In this document: piece after piece, positions 11,624 through 43,699 of the stretch | Position numbering within the stretch: the first letter of the stretch is position 1 | Layout: every line of letters starts with the position of its first letter | NCBI RefSeq assembly: GCF_002234675.1 | Contig: NC_019866.2 | Coordinates: 13,359,261-13,423,260 of the forward strand | DNA from: Oryzias latipes | Taxonomy: Eukaryota; Chordata; Actinopteri; Beloniformes; Adrianichthyidae | Reading direction: 5' to 3' | DNA: 64,000 nt | Position numbers and translations under genes: made by a program | The notes under the pieces: model-generated | What the model was told of the DNA's origin: nothing | What the model saw: the letters and a program-made list of their open reading frames with translations, nothing else | The model's database searches: none

Positions 11624-12185
11624 ATTGAACAATTGCAACATACAAAACAAGAAAATACAACAATTATACACATATAATGTACAATAGAATTCTGAATACA
11701 GAACACACATGTTGCATTCTTTAAAAAATACTAATTATTAATAATAAACACAAAAGGGAATAAGAAATAAAAAGAAACAAAAAAATAAAGAGAAAAGAGA
11801 AAATGCGAGAGTAAATCTATGTCAGCAGTCCAAAAGATTTACAGATGCTAATTGTTTTTTGAGCTTTTGTATTTTTTGAAGCAGAAATTAAGTTTAAATA
11901 ACGCTGCAGTTCCAGTTTGAACACAAAGAAATCCGGTTTTTTATTGGAAAATTTTCTTTTGTGTATATGAAATTTAGCGATAAATAATACCATGTTTACA
12001 CAAAAGAAAGCATCACGGTCTTTGACATCAAAGCTATGAAAACCAAAAAGTATGTTTTTATAATAAAGTTGTATGTCAGCAAAAATAGAATCGGTGATAA
12101 ATTTGTGAATGTTTTTCCAAAATCTGTATGTAAATTCACAAGACCAGAATAAGTGAGAGCAGGTTTCAGATCCCCTCATGAGTAT
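11571..12185 (-). mobile_element. 5'-truncated LINE-1 with perfect 15-bp target duplication
   Basis: Both ends carry the identical 15-mer tcccctcatgagtat (11571-11585 and 12171-12185). Between them is a 585-bp insertion whose minus strand ends in a poly-A tail (poly-T at about 11586-11614 on the plus strand). The minus strand codes for the C-terminal end of a LINE-1 ORF2-like protein: it starts with a CSHLFWSCEFTYRFW-type segment, typical of the cysteine/histidine-bearing C-terminus, and stops at 11817. Poly-A tail, target duplication and 5' truncation are the marks of target-primed reverse transcription. The perfect duplication and the open 118-codon tail suggest a recent insertion. The ATG at 12179 lies in the target duplication and is not a real start. 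Confidence 0.9.
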
Positions 12186-13644
12186 GTGGGAGGAGAAAGA
12201 AAAGAGATAGTAAAGTTTGTGCCTGACTGATATCCATTAGTGTCTTTCATTTAGTGTTCCTAAAACTCTTTCCTGTTTTGGATTTGTGATTCTTCAGCTC
12301 TTAAGAAAAGAAAAACATTTTTTTTAACAAAAGGTAAGTATATCTTATACATTTGCTAAATAATGTGTTTATATAAGCTTGTGTGCTTGGGTGGACTTAA
12401 AGTAGTGACAGAAGATGTTTACCTCTTGTACAAGTGGCTTTCTCAATTGAGAATGTTTGACTTGAATGTGGTGAATTAGGTTTTTATGATGTAGCTGCAA
12501 TAATATGGATGCAACACAGTCTGGTGAAAGAGATTAATTTATGAGTGCCGGCTTTGCTTCTTGTTTTTGCAACTGATTCATATTAGATTTGCAGAAACAG
12601 GCTCTGTCATGCTTGTACGGGTTAAGTTAAACGTCTTAAAATGTAATCACAGTGTCATTAAAGATGTTCACTCATTCTACATGACAAAATCAGAAAAATC
12701 AGACTCCACCTCTAAATAAATAATATGCACTATACATCCAATTACTGTGAACAAACTTTATGCGTTTATACTAATGTGAGTTTCTTATTATTATAAACCA
12801 ACAACTCTTCCAGAAATCTATGATTATTTGAATAAAAATGTGTTTTTTTCTAAACTACAGGACTTTGTTCTGTTAAAATGTATCATCAGCTAACAAAGCA
12901 GGAACAGTCAGACATTCATTTAAAGTTCTACTTGATTGTAAAATATACTATTTACATTGTTTATATAGATATTAATGATTCATTTTAATGGACCGGGATA
13001 AAAACAGAAAAGAAATTGATAATAATTTGAAGTTTATTTAAAAAAACTACTAAAGTTTTAGTTGTAGTTGACCTTCCCTTAAAGTGTCTAATGTCTACGT
13101 TTATTTGAACAACAGAAAAAAAAATCAAGTTTATTTCGATACCACACTTTCAGTCTTGAAAAGCTGGTAAGTTACACCAATTTGAATTTTTAAGCAGTCT
13201 ATTGTGATAAATGGCCGACATATTTTTCCTTCGGGAAAAAGCACTGAAACACTAGGTTAACTTGATTATTATTAAAATAGTGGTTGAACCTGCACTGAGT
13301 CACACCATTTCCCGTGCTTAACACTGGTTTTGGAGAACAAGTGCAGCCTTTTTAACACCTCACTGTCTGCCATTAAATCTCTCAGGAAGTAAAAGTCTCA
13401 CTCCTTCATATCATAGTTCATTTCCTTTAAACAATGTTGCTAGATAACAATGAGTCTGTTCTTATATGCACGTATTTACATGCGACCTAGAACAAAAACT
13501 GATGGAAATTCATGTTGTCCACACACGCAGCCAAAATGCCTGCCTGCACATATTTTAACCATAGACTCAATGATTTTAACCCCAACCCTGTATCACTGAC
13601 TTAAAACCAATTTATTACATCTATAGTGCCTTTTCTGTATTCAG
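12186..13644. other. AT-rich spacer and probable 5' region of the LITAF-like gene
   Basis: No coding feature recognised. The segment ends in a pyrimidine-rich stretch and TTCAG at 13640-13644, which looks like a 3' splice site before the first coding exon of the LITAF-like gene. Its promoter and a non-coding first exon should therefore lie in or before this spacer. Confidence 0.4.
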
Positions 13645-13659
13645 CCAGGAAATTTGAAG

Positions 13660-16130
13660 ATGTACAACCAAAACCCTCCGCCCTACTCTGACGCAGATCC
13701 TGGGATGATTGCACCATTTTACCCCCCAGGATTCCAGAACGGTGTGTAGGCTCTTTCTTCTGCTCCTTCTCCTGTCACAAATCTCTTTCTGTTCTGTAAA
13801 AAAGGAAAATAGTTGTTTTAGAAACAAAGTTTTTGGATGTGCCAAATGCTTTTTCTCCTTGCATTTTTCCAAAAACTTTATAAGAGATTGTTGAAAATGA
13901 TTCTTGTGATTTTTTTCTGCCGTCAGCTGTTGTTACTGGACCCCCGGCTGTTGTCATATCAACAGGTGAGGAAATTCCCTCGTAATTGCTTCATGATAAT
14001 TTACCATGAAAATGCACACATTAGACAGGGAAAACACCAAATGCGACACACCTTTAAACACTTGCTTGTCTGCAGCAGTGGGTTTGGTTCCATCCCAGAG
14101 GGTAGAAATCTTTGGATTCTTAACAAACTGCTTAAAGGAATGCAGTTGGATTGTTGGTTCTGTGTTTTTACAAAAGATCATTGTCTGCTATTATCTGATT
14201 TTGCATTTTTATGCATGCTGGGCTCATATGGTTTACCATTGCGTACATTTTTTTATTGAAAAACATGACCACACACAAGAACCATAGGGATTTCGCTTAA
14301 TTTTACTAAAATACCTATTATGTGCATTCAAAGCTCAAAGTTGGTAAATTAAAAAAATAAAGTGTAAAATTATGATTGTTTATTAATAACGTGGCACCCT
14401 GTTCAAAAGGTGTGCTACTGCAAGCTAAGCACATAATGATAGTTTATATTAGGGGTGGGCATATTGATCTGTGTATCGATAGTATCGATACCAAGGTAAT
14501 GATAAAAGCGTAATGAGATTGATTTATTTAACCTTTGTGCTATCATAGGCACTTTGACATTGGGAGTGGGGTAATCTAGACCCCACTAGACAGTGCCCTG
14601 AACCTTTTGTCTTCAATGATTTGTGATCCTCGTGGATTACATGAAACCTTTGTTATGGTATGAATAACACGTCAATGGTCATCTTGACCCCATAGGATAG
14701 CACAAGTGTTAAAATGTACAGGAAAGTGCGCGAATTTATTCACAGAGTTGTGTGATAGTCTGCAGTGTTGCCAGATTGGACAAAAAGTCACCCAATTTGA
14801 GCAAACCCCCACCCGTTTTGAGTGGAAACTGCCCAATCTGGCAACACTGTGTCTGCATAAACAGCGCACCTTCACTTCACTACAGCTCAGTCCTTGCTCC
14901 TCCCCTCTATGCTTCATCGGAGAGCAGAAAAAGTTATTAAAGATCAACGTATCTGCAGCAATGGCAGGATTTGTTTTTGTGTTTTTTTATTTATTTAAAC
15001 CACCAAAGGTTTGTGAGCAGTTGTGTCTGCAGCTCACCGCTCCCCCAGGGGAGGGGTCAAATGCGGAGGACAAATCTCACACACCTATGTGCATGACTAC
15101 AACAGGGTTTTACAGCCAGTTGACAAACCACTTTAAAGTCGTCAATTTACAAGAAAACAGTCGTAAATTTACAACTTTAAAAATATCACAATATTACTTT
15201 TTTTTTGGGTGCTCCTAAAACTTCATCATACATGACAACTAATGGAACCTTACTTAACTTTATTAGTGTTGCTTTTGTTTACTTTTTTTTGTTACTCGGG
15301 ACTTTGTTATTTTAATACTGTCTTTATTTTTAAAATGTATGTTTGTTGTGCTGTTTTTAAAATTTCTTTTACATTGTAGCTTTTTGTCAGACATTTGCAT
15401 CAGTTACTGTTTTATTCTTCTTACTGTTATTGTATCATGTCAGCGATAATACATACATGTTCAATATTTGATTTATGTTCAATTCAGATTGTTGTAATTA
15501 ATTAACAATTGTATTTGCTGTAAGTCTCTGTCCTGTGTTTTATTATACACTTGGTTACCAAAATATTGCGTATTTCTAAAATTAATCTATGATCCCAACA
15601 TTTTAAGGAAAACATCTGTTTCGATATCGGCGATACCATCCCTGTAATTACTTGGTATCAGATCGATACCCAAATACCCACTATCACACTATCGCCTACC
15701 ACTAATTTATATAAGTCTTAAAATTAAACTCTTTAACAGTATTGAAATACATTTTTTAATGCTTTGCTGCTGATTTTTCCTTTTATAGTGACACAAGTGA
15801 CAGCTCCTCTAAGAGATACTCCTGGAGTAACTTTTTGTGTCTACTGCCAGAAGAACGTACTTACCAGGACATCATTTGAGATAGGAGCCATGGCTTGGGT
15901 ATTTTGTGGCGGTATCACTCTGCTTGGGTAATATGTTTTAAAAGGAAACTCAGCAATTAAGCGTCTGAATAAAATATGTGCTAAATCAATTGTGTTAAAA
16001 AAACATGTTTTCTCCCATGTACAGGTGCTGGCCTTGCATGCTCCTCCCGTTTTGCCTCGATTCCTGCAAAGACGTGAAGCATTACTGTCCTTCCTGTAAC
16101 AACTTGCTTCACTTTTACAGAAAAATGTAA
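13660..16130 (+). CDS. LITAF-domain protein (four coding exons, 121 aa)
   Basis: Exons: 13660-13741, 13927-13965, 15789-15927 and 16025-16130; all introns are GT-AG and the frame closes at TAA. The product has an N-terminal PPPY motif (residues 6-9, binding site for WW domains of Nedd4-type ligases), a CVYC zinc knuckle at 57-60, a hydrophobic Cys-rich stretch at about 75-98 (GCWPCMLLPFC) and a closing HYCPSC knuckle at 106-111. This CxxC - membrane insert - HxCPxC order defines the LITAF (SIMPLE) domain, a monotopic zinc-binding anchor on the cytosolic face of late endosomes and lysosomes. Human LITAF is longer (161 aa) because of its proline-rich N-terminus; many fish carry short LITAF-like paralogues, so orthology is not assigned. 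The first coding exon is preceded by an acceptor, implying a 5'UTR exon. The 1.8-kb intron 3 has a transposon. Confidence 0.9.
14529..14711 (-). mobile_element. MITE family M, copy A (nested, inverted)
   Basis: Roughly 183 bp with inverted ends TTAACCTTTGTGCTATC and GATAGCACAAGTGTTA. Internal sequence matches the reverse complement of the copies at 16.6, 46.7 and 56.8 kb (for example the 'cactagacagtg' and 'ttcaatgatttgtgatc' blocks). It lies inside the hAT-like element and so came later. The most diverged of the four copies. Confidence 0.85.
14764..14848. repeat. Perfect 16-bp inverted repeat
   Basis: AGTGTTGCCAGATTGG at 14764-14779 pairs with CCAATCTGGCAACACT at 14833-14848 around a 53-bp spacer. 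Possibly the ends of a very short nested insertion or part of a larger decayed element. Confidence 0.75.
15025..15115 (+). repeat. SINE tail fragment
   Basis: The string 'gctcaccgctcccccaggg ... caaatgcggaggacaaatc ... cacacctatgtgcatgac' resembles the 3' half of the SINE at 48.15-48.37 kb (which has 'gctccccgctcccctcgg' and 'cacacctagttgcatgac'). No promoter boxes remain. Confidence 0.55.
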
Positions 16131-16348
16131 AGCAGATTCTGCTTTTCTTTGTAAAAAAGAAATGTATTAAAAAACTCTATTTTGTTCATTTGTGTCCAAT
16201 TGAATTTAAACTATAGTGAAATATATCACAAATATTTTTATTTTGTTACATTTCAGAGTCAGTTTACGGCACCTTCTTAAGTTAAAGGTTTTGTCATGTT
16301 TGACCTATGTCACATTCAGGATCAGATTTTTAACTCATTATGATGTTT

Positions 16349-16354
16349 AATAAA
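16349..16354 (+). promoter_or_regulatory. Poly(A) signal AATAAA of LITAF-like gene
   Basis: AATAAA about 220 bp after the stop codon in T-rich sequence; the most likely end signal for the transcript. Confidence 0.55.
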
Positions 16355-16613
16355 ATATTTGTAAAAAGTTCACCACCAGATTCCGATGTTATTCTCCTTT
16401 GCATCACTTTTATAGCACAGTTGATTAATTCAGAACTAAAACCCAAAATAAAGTCCATACAAAAGACATCAGTGTTCAGTGATGTAAATTTATTTTAAAA
16501 ATCTGATAATTTTTGGACATCTACGATGAGGCATTAGGCTAAATGTATACAATATTGTTCATATTTGCCATTTCTGAGAGAAAAATAGATATTTAATATC
16601 TTCTGAATATTAT

Positions 16614-16824
16614 TAACCCTTGTGCTATCTTAGATGACCCCACCCTTACATTGACGTGTTCTCCCTACCATGACAAAGGTGGATAAAGGTGGAAAGATTT
16701 CATGTAATCCATGGAAACCAGTGAAGATCACAAATCATTGAAGAAAAAAGGTTCAGCGCACTGTCTAGTGGGTCTAGATGACCCAACTCCCAAAGGTAAA
16801 GTGCCTAGGATAGCACAAGGGTTA
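16614..16824 (+). mobile_element. MITE family M, copy B
   Basis: Starts TTAACCCTTGTGCTATCTTA and ends with the near-complement TAGGATAGCACAAGGGTTA. About 211 bp, non-coding. Carries the family marks 'gatgaccccacccttacat', 'ttcatgtaatccatgga' and 'gtctagtgggtctagatgac'. Confidence 0.88.
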
Positions 16825-16997
16825 CGCTAATGCCTTCAATCATGAATCATGAAAGCCATAAACGCTCCTACTACAAAATGGGATAATAAACTTTCAGGGC
16901 CAACATTATTTATCACACACTGCATATTATCAAGAATCGCTATTTAGCTCAGATCCACATCTACACAGAAGCATCAGAAACAGGTGTGTGAAATGAA

Positions 16998-17480
16998 TCC
17001 TTATCCAACATGCTCTATATTATTTATGAGAGGGCAAAGATCCTGTGGGACTTCCAGATCCAGACTGATAGGATGGTAATGGCGAACCAACCAGACATTG
17101 TAGTGGATAAAGAACAGAGGAAAGCCGTTGTGGTGGATGTGGGAGTGCCAAGCGAAGGAAACATCAGGAAGCAGGAACATGAGAAACTGGAGAAATACCA
17201 GGGACTCAGAGAAGAACTGGAGAAAGCCTGGAAAGTGAAGGTGACAGTGGTGCCTGTGGTAATTGGAGCACTCGGGGCAGTAACCCCCAAGCTGGAGGAG
17301 TGGCTCCAACAGATACCTGAAAAGACCTCAGACCTCTCAGTCCAGAAAAGTGCAGTGCTAGGAACAGCTAAGATACTGCGCAGGACCCTCAAGCTCCCAG
17401 GCCTCTGGTAGAGGACCCGAGCTTGGAGGAGAAAGAACCCACAGAGGGTGAGAGGGGCGTTTATATATATATATAAATTA
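16998..17480 (+). mobile_element. 5'-truncated R4/Rex6-type LINE, endonuclease end
   Basis: The open frame 17010-17411 (133 residues) is the C-terminus of a site-specific-type LINE polyprotein. It contains QPDIVVDK then AVVVDVGVP about ten residues on, the PD-(D/E)xK pattern of the restriction-like endonuclease of R2/R4/Dong/Rex6 elements, then a conserved run ending in ILRRTLKLPGLW and a stop. Upstream reverse transcriptase is missing, so the copy cannot move by itself. A (TA)n stretch follows the 3'UTR. Family assignment from recalled motifs; the clade is moderately certain. Confidence 0.75.
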
Positions 17481-18153
17481 AACTGAACAGAATGTAACTT
17501 AATATACATGTAAATGTAATGACATGACAACACTAACTTGCAAAATCAAAAAAGCTTACACTGTTGCTTTCAGTGGATAACTTAACCTCCACTTTTTTTA
17601 AACATATGAGGAAGTTGTGAATCTACTATATTTATTGTTTTGCTTATTGCAGAAATACTCGAATGCCGTGTCTGTTTCCAGATTTAGGACCAACAAAAGC
17701 ATAAAGAAATAAAGTAACAACATTTTTTTACAGCTCTTTTTAAAAGATGTCACATGCCTGTGATGTTTGCCATAAAAGCCCTTATGAGAGTAAAAAAAAA
17801 AGAAAATATTTTGCATTCTTGGAAAAATCTAGAGCTTACAGGACAAATACATGCATGCAAAAAAAATCCACATAAAATTATAATAACTGGTAAACAATAA
17901 AAAGGCCGGATGAACACAATGCTTTGGTTTGACCATTAACAAAGCCTAGTGTAAGGTCATTGTGACCTTTTCATTGGATATAAAACATCAAGCAAATTAA
18001 ATTCTTTCAAATCTCAAACTTTGATACAGCTTCATAAACCCAAACACCCTTCTGGCTGGATGCCTCTTCTTTTGTGTTGGACATGTTTAGATTTTCAGAG
18101 AAGCAGTATATTTCTATATAATATTAAAAGAAGGATAGATACATTTATGAAGA

Positions 18154-18203
<50 letters not shown>
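18154..18203. repeat. (TA)n microsatellite
   Basis: About 25 uninterrupted TA dinucleotides. Confidence 0.97.
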
Positions 18204-18206
<3 letters not shown>

Positions 18207-18299
18207 ATTCAACATTTGTTGAATTTTTGTATTTTTGTTTAACATTATTTTTACTAATCATTCATTTATAGAGCATGGCACATCGGTTTTGTCTGTAAC

Positions 18300-18485
18300 A
18301 GGTTATTGAGGTTTGAGCCACCAGGAAAGGGGTCTAGTGGAAAGACCAATGAGGGGTTTCATGAATGCAGTAAAGGGGGGCATGAGGGTGGTTGGTGTGA
18401 GTGATCAGAATGCAGAGAAGGTGAGCTGAAGGCAGATGCTTTGCTGTAGCTTCCTCCAAAGGGAGTAGTCAAGACAAAGAAGTAT
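18300..18485 (+). mobile_element. RTE-type LINE 3' end fragment
   Basis: Decayed sequence containing 'gaggtttgagccaccaggaa', 'atgaatgcagtaaaggg', 'ggcatgagggtggttggtgt' and 'tagcttcctccaaaggga', which matches the recalled pattern of the 3' end of teleost RTE/Rex3 elements. No open frame of note. Confidence 0.55.
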
Positions 18486-18689
18486 TTCTTGATATTTCCA
18501 AAATACCACATTCTTGTTCCCTAAACTGTGTAATAAAACCTTTCCTAGACCAGTTAGTTTTCAAACAAACCTTTTATTTTACCTAGTCTATTTTTTTGTA
18601 TGCAGTTAATGTATAACAGCATTGCCGGAGCCTGATAGTCAGACAGTCAGACTATTTGTGGGTGCTTTCTTGTTTCAGTCTCTTTATTT

Positions 18690-19345
18690 GGTCTGGGTGT
18701 ATCACTTTTTTTGATTTTTTGTCAAATATTCTGTTTAGCTTATTTTTCAGTGATGAATTTAATGATAAATAATGATAAACATGATGATTGGAGGGATGAT
18801 AGAGACATTCAGAGACAGTTCTGTAAACTCTATGCTCGGGCAAACATGCTGATGAGAAAATTCAGTACGTGTTCTCTTCAAGTGAAGTGTTCGCTTTTCA
18901 GAGCTTACTGCACTCCTCTGTATACGGCCCCTCTTTGGTGGAACTATGGACGTGGGACATTCCGCAAATTCTTAGTGGCCTATAATGATGCTTTTAGGCT
19001 TCTGCTACAGGTGACCAGGTGGTACAAAGCCAGTCAGCTGTTTGTGGATGCTCACATCCCCACCTGTGAAGCACTACTGTGTAAGCTTACATGCAGCCTC
19101 ATGGAACGCCTGGACAAATCTAAGAACTCAATTGTCATGTCTCTGACTGATCTCAAAAGAAGCTCATGCCGCTACACTTCTGCCCTGAGGAAACACTGGA
19201 TACAGCGATTATACTCTTTTTAATTTTTATTATACTCTTTTTAATTTTTATTCTTTACTTTTTATTATGTATGCTGTATTTATTTATATCTTTTTCTATG
19301 AACCGCATCTGAGTCTCAAATAAAAGTGTTGTTGTTATAAACAAA
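18690..19345 (+). mobile_element. 5'-truncated non-LTR retrotransposon, reverse-transcriptase C-terminus
   Basis: The frame open to 19223 encodes a segment beginning around DDWRDDRDIQRQFCKLYARANML, then FRAYCTPLYTAPLWW and a QVTRWYKASQLFVD block: the thumb/connection and C-terminal region of LINE reverse transcriptases widespread in fish genomes. The copy ends in an AT-rich 3'UTR with a 21-bp direct duplication (tatactctttttaatttttat, near 19211-19252) and a short (GTT)n tail at 19330-19338. Truncated, so non-autonomous. The exact left end is not visible. Confidence 0.7.
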
Positions 19346-19490
19346 CATCTTCTACTAACACATTTTTAAAAATATATAAATATAGATTAAATGACATCCA
19401 ATTTAACCAAACAACTCATTTTAATCATCAAATTTGGAAGAAAGATTAAAAGTATGTCATTCCGGCTCTCTGTGCGTTTGTAGCACGATG

Positions 19491-19498
19491 TGACGTCA
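19491..19498. promoter_or_regulatory. Palindromic CRE (TGACGTCA) upstream of spag9
   Basis: A full cAMP-response-element consensus sits about 610 bp before the spag9 ATG, in sequence richer in CpG than the surroundings (gatgtgacgtcatcacgcga). CREB/ATF binding is an inference from the motif. Confidence 0.45.
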
Positions 19499-20105
19499 TC
19501 ACGCGATCAGGTCAACAACTCAGCTGTTACATGATGCGTTTTAGAGCCCTCGGAGAGACGGTGGCAAGGCCATTTAAACACAAATTAAAAGCCGACAATT
19601 TATTTAAAAAGTTTCTTTGTTTTTTGATTTACTAATCTGTGTTTCATTTGTCATTTAGCTGAGCCTTGTTGATGTAAGTCTTAGTTATACGTGCAAGGAA
19701 AGAACATTGCGCTTGCTCAGTCTCACATTAATCTTACAACAGTGATATCGTAAACTAATGGATATTTAGTGAATTATAGGAAGTAACATTTTGCTTTATT
19801 TTTTTTACAAAGGCAATTAATTTGAATGTTTGTTTTGAGGGAAACATCTTGACTTCAAATGGAATGGTGAGAAATGCCAGCTTTGAACGAGTATTTGAAC
19901 GCATCATGGGACAAGTAAGGAATAAATAGGAAGACATCCACGTAGTCTGTCTTGCATCACAATTGTGCATCTGCGCTCAGTTCTCAATGTATTCGTTTGG
20001 CTGGTAGGACTTCGTGTTTATTTGAGGACCTAAGAGTTGTCGTATTGGCGGACGAAGGCGCCAAAGCCAACGCCGGTGCTGTTTATTGAAAGGGAGCGGA
20101 CTAAA

Positions 20106-42005
<21,900 letters not shown>

Positions 42006-43495
42006 AGGACCAGACGGCAGTGCCAACACGGGGGGCGACTAACCCTGCATGCCCTCCTCAAAGCTCTGACTTTTATTTAACTAGTTGTTCCTTATGCCCA
42101 AGTAAACAGCTTTGTAAAAAAAACCTGTAATTATTTTTAGTCCATGATTTTGTACCATTTATTTTTAACACCAGCTCTGATGTTTCTGTCAAATCCGTCC
42201 GGACGTTCCATCTGTAGGAATCTGAAAGTGGAAAGAAAAGTATTTCTCAAATATTTGTCGTAATGGATAAAGCGCTTATTTATTTTGTCTGATAGAGAAA
42301 CTGGTGAAAATTACCCAGAATGCCAGGTTTGCACTGAGTCACATGCAGTGTTTTTTGTTTGTTGCAGGTTTTCATGTTTTAGAAGCGCCCTCCTCTCTTC
42401 CTCGGCTCTGTTAAAGCAGAACCTTTGTGAATCGATGCTGCCAGTCTCACCAGCTCAGTGCTTCCTGTTCGCTTCAGCTAGTTGGCACTTTAAGACGTTA
42501 GTCGTTAGAAATGTGAAGGAACAAACGCTTGTAAACTACACTGCTGTGTCCTAATGGTGCGAAGGGAACGCATGTACATTTCAGTTTAGAAAAGGAGGTC
42601 AAAGTAACCAAAGGATGGAAGAAGACGATTCACCACGTAACTGTTAAGAGTTGTGCGTTTGGAAATGACGTGTACATTTTCAGGGCATTGTTGGAAATAT
42701 GCTTGAAGAAAGGGAAATCATTCAAATGAATTTCCTTTGTAGTGGACATAGCAAAGCATGGAAGAGTGTCTCTCCTGGCTGCTTCATTTTTTCATGTATT
42801 TTTCTTTTATTTTCTGAGACATTTCATTCAGTAATAAGCAGTATGATTACTCACTGTAACCTAACCACATCATGTCATTACTAGAAATATCTTTTTATTT
42901 GTTTTTATACAAAGAAATTGGGCCATGTTTGGTCTAAAGTCCATTTCTATGATCTGTTTGCCATTCCAGTATTTATTTTCATTGTTATGGAGCTCTTCTG
43001 GGCTCAGAATGTAACTTTCTACTCAATTAAATATCATAGGAGGGTATTCTGAACAAAATAGTCAGATGAGTTTACATCATTGTTAATAGTAAAATAAAAG
43101 AAGTTCATGACATAATTTTGGAAACTTGATGGTTTTCTTGAAAAAAAGAATCATTTATGAAACTATGCATGTTTATTTTTTTAAGGGATCACAGCTCTGT
43201 TGTCTGCTAAATCTGTTTTTGCCACTAATTCGACAGGATTGGATGAAGTGGGTGTGTGCATTTGAAAACATGTGTTTCTGATTTTCCAAGTGAGACAGTT
43301 GTGTGTGTGTTTGTGTGTGTGCTGTATGTGTGTTTTCAGTGCTACATCTGTAAAAACTCCCAGACTGTTCGGATGAAGCCTTTGTACTCAGCTTCTCCGG
43401 AGACAGTGACAGTGATTCTTCATAGTCAATGTTTGCTAAAACATGATCATAGCCTTATTTTTTAACAATCAAATAAACCCGGTTTCATGGAGATC
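42006..43495 (+). promoter_or_regulatory. spag9: spag9 3'UTR with AATAAA at 43472-43477
   Basis: AT-rich sequence after the stop with no further frame. AATAAA at 43472-43477 followed by a GT-rich stretch (gttcttgtgtctc) is the best end signal. An earlier AATAAA near 43092 could give a shorter 3'UTR. Confidence 0.5.
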
Positions 43496-43699
43496 AACAC
43501 GTTCTTGTGTCTCATTAATGTTAAATGTGTCCTGGAAGAGCTTTTTAATTTTTTTCCTCATGTTAGTACAACATTTTGAAAAAGCAGACACATTTTTAAT
43601 AAATAAAATACAATTTTAACAAAAAAATATAGCAACTTTTATAATACTTCAATAAAATGTATAACATTTGATTTGATTTATTGGTTTATACAAAGCATA

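Larger units (their letters stand above)
14450..15704. mobile_element. Non-autonomous hAT-like element in intron 3 of LITAF-like gene
   Basis: Imperfect terminal inverted repeats: TAGGGGTGGGCATATTGATC at the left, and at the right a sequence whose complement reads TAGTGGTAGGCGATAGTG. Flanks gtttatat (14442-14449) and atttatat (15705-15712) match at 7 of 8 positions, which fits the 8-bp target duplication of hAT transposons. Both ends contain repeated 'tatcgata' motifs. No transposase frame was found. It contains an inverted MITE copy (14529-14711), a short perfect inverted repeat and a SINE-tail fragment. Confidence 0.7.

Noticed and set aside
13837-14259. 140-codon plus-strand frame overlapping exon 2 of the LITAF-like gene
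   Set aside because: Crosses the splice sites of a supported exon in another frame and has no family similarity.
14706-15218. 170-codon plus-strand frame in the LITAF-like intron
   Set aside because: Spans the edge of a MITE, an inverted repeat and a SINE tail; reads as chance open frame in repeats.
20037-20105. In-frame upstream ATG that would extend spag9 by 23 residues
   Set aside because: Vertebrate SPAG9 begins at MELEDG; the extra residues have no family counterpart and the ATG at 20106 has good context.
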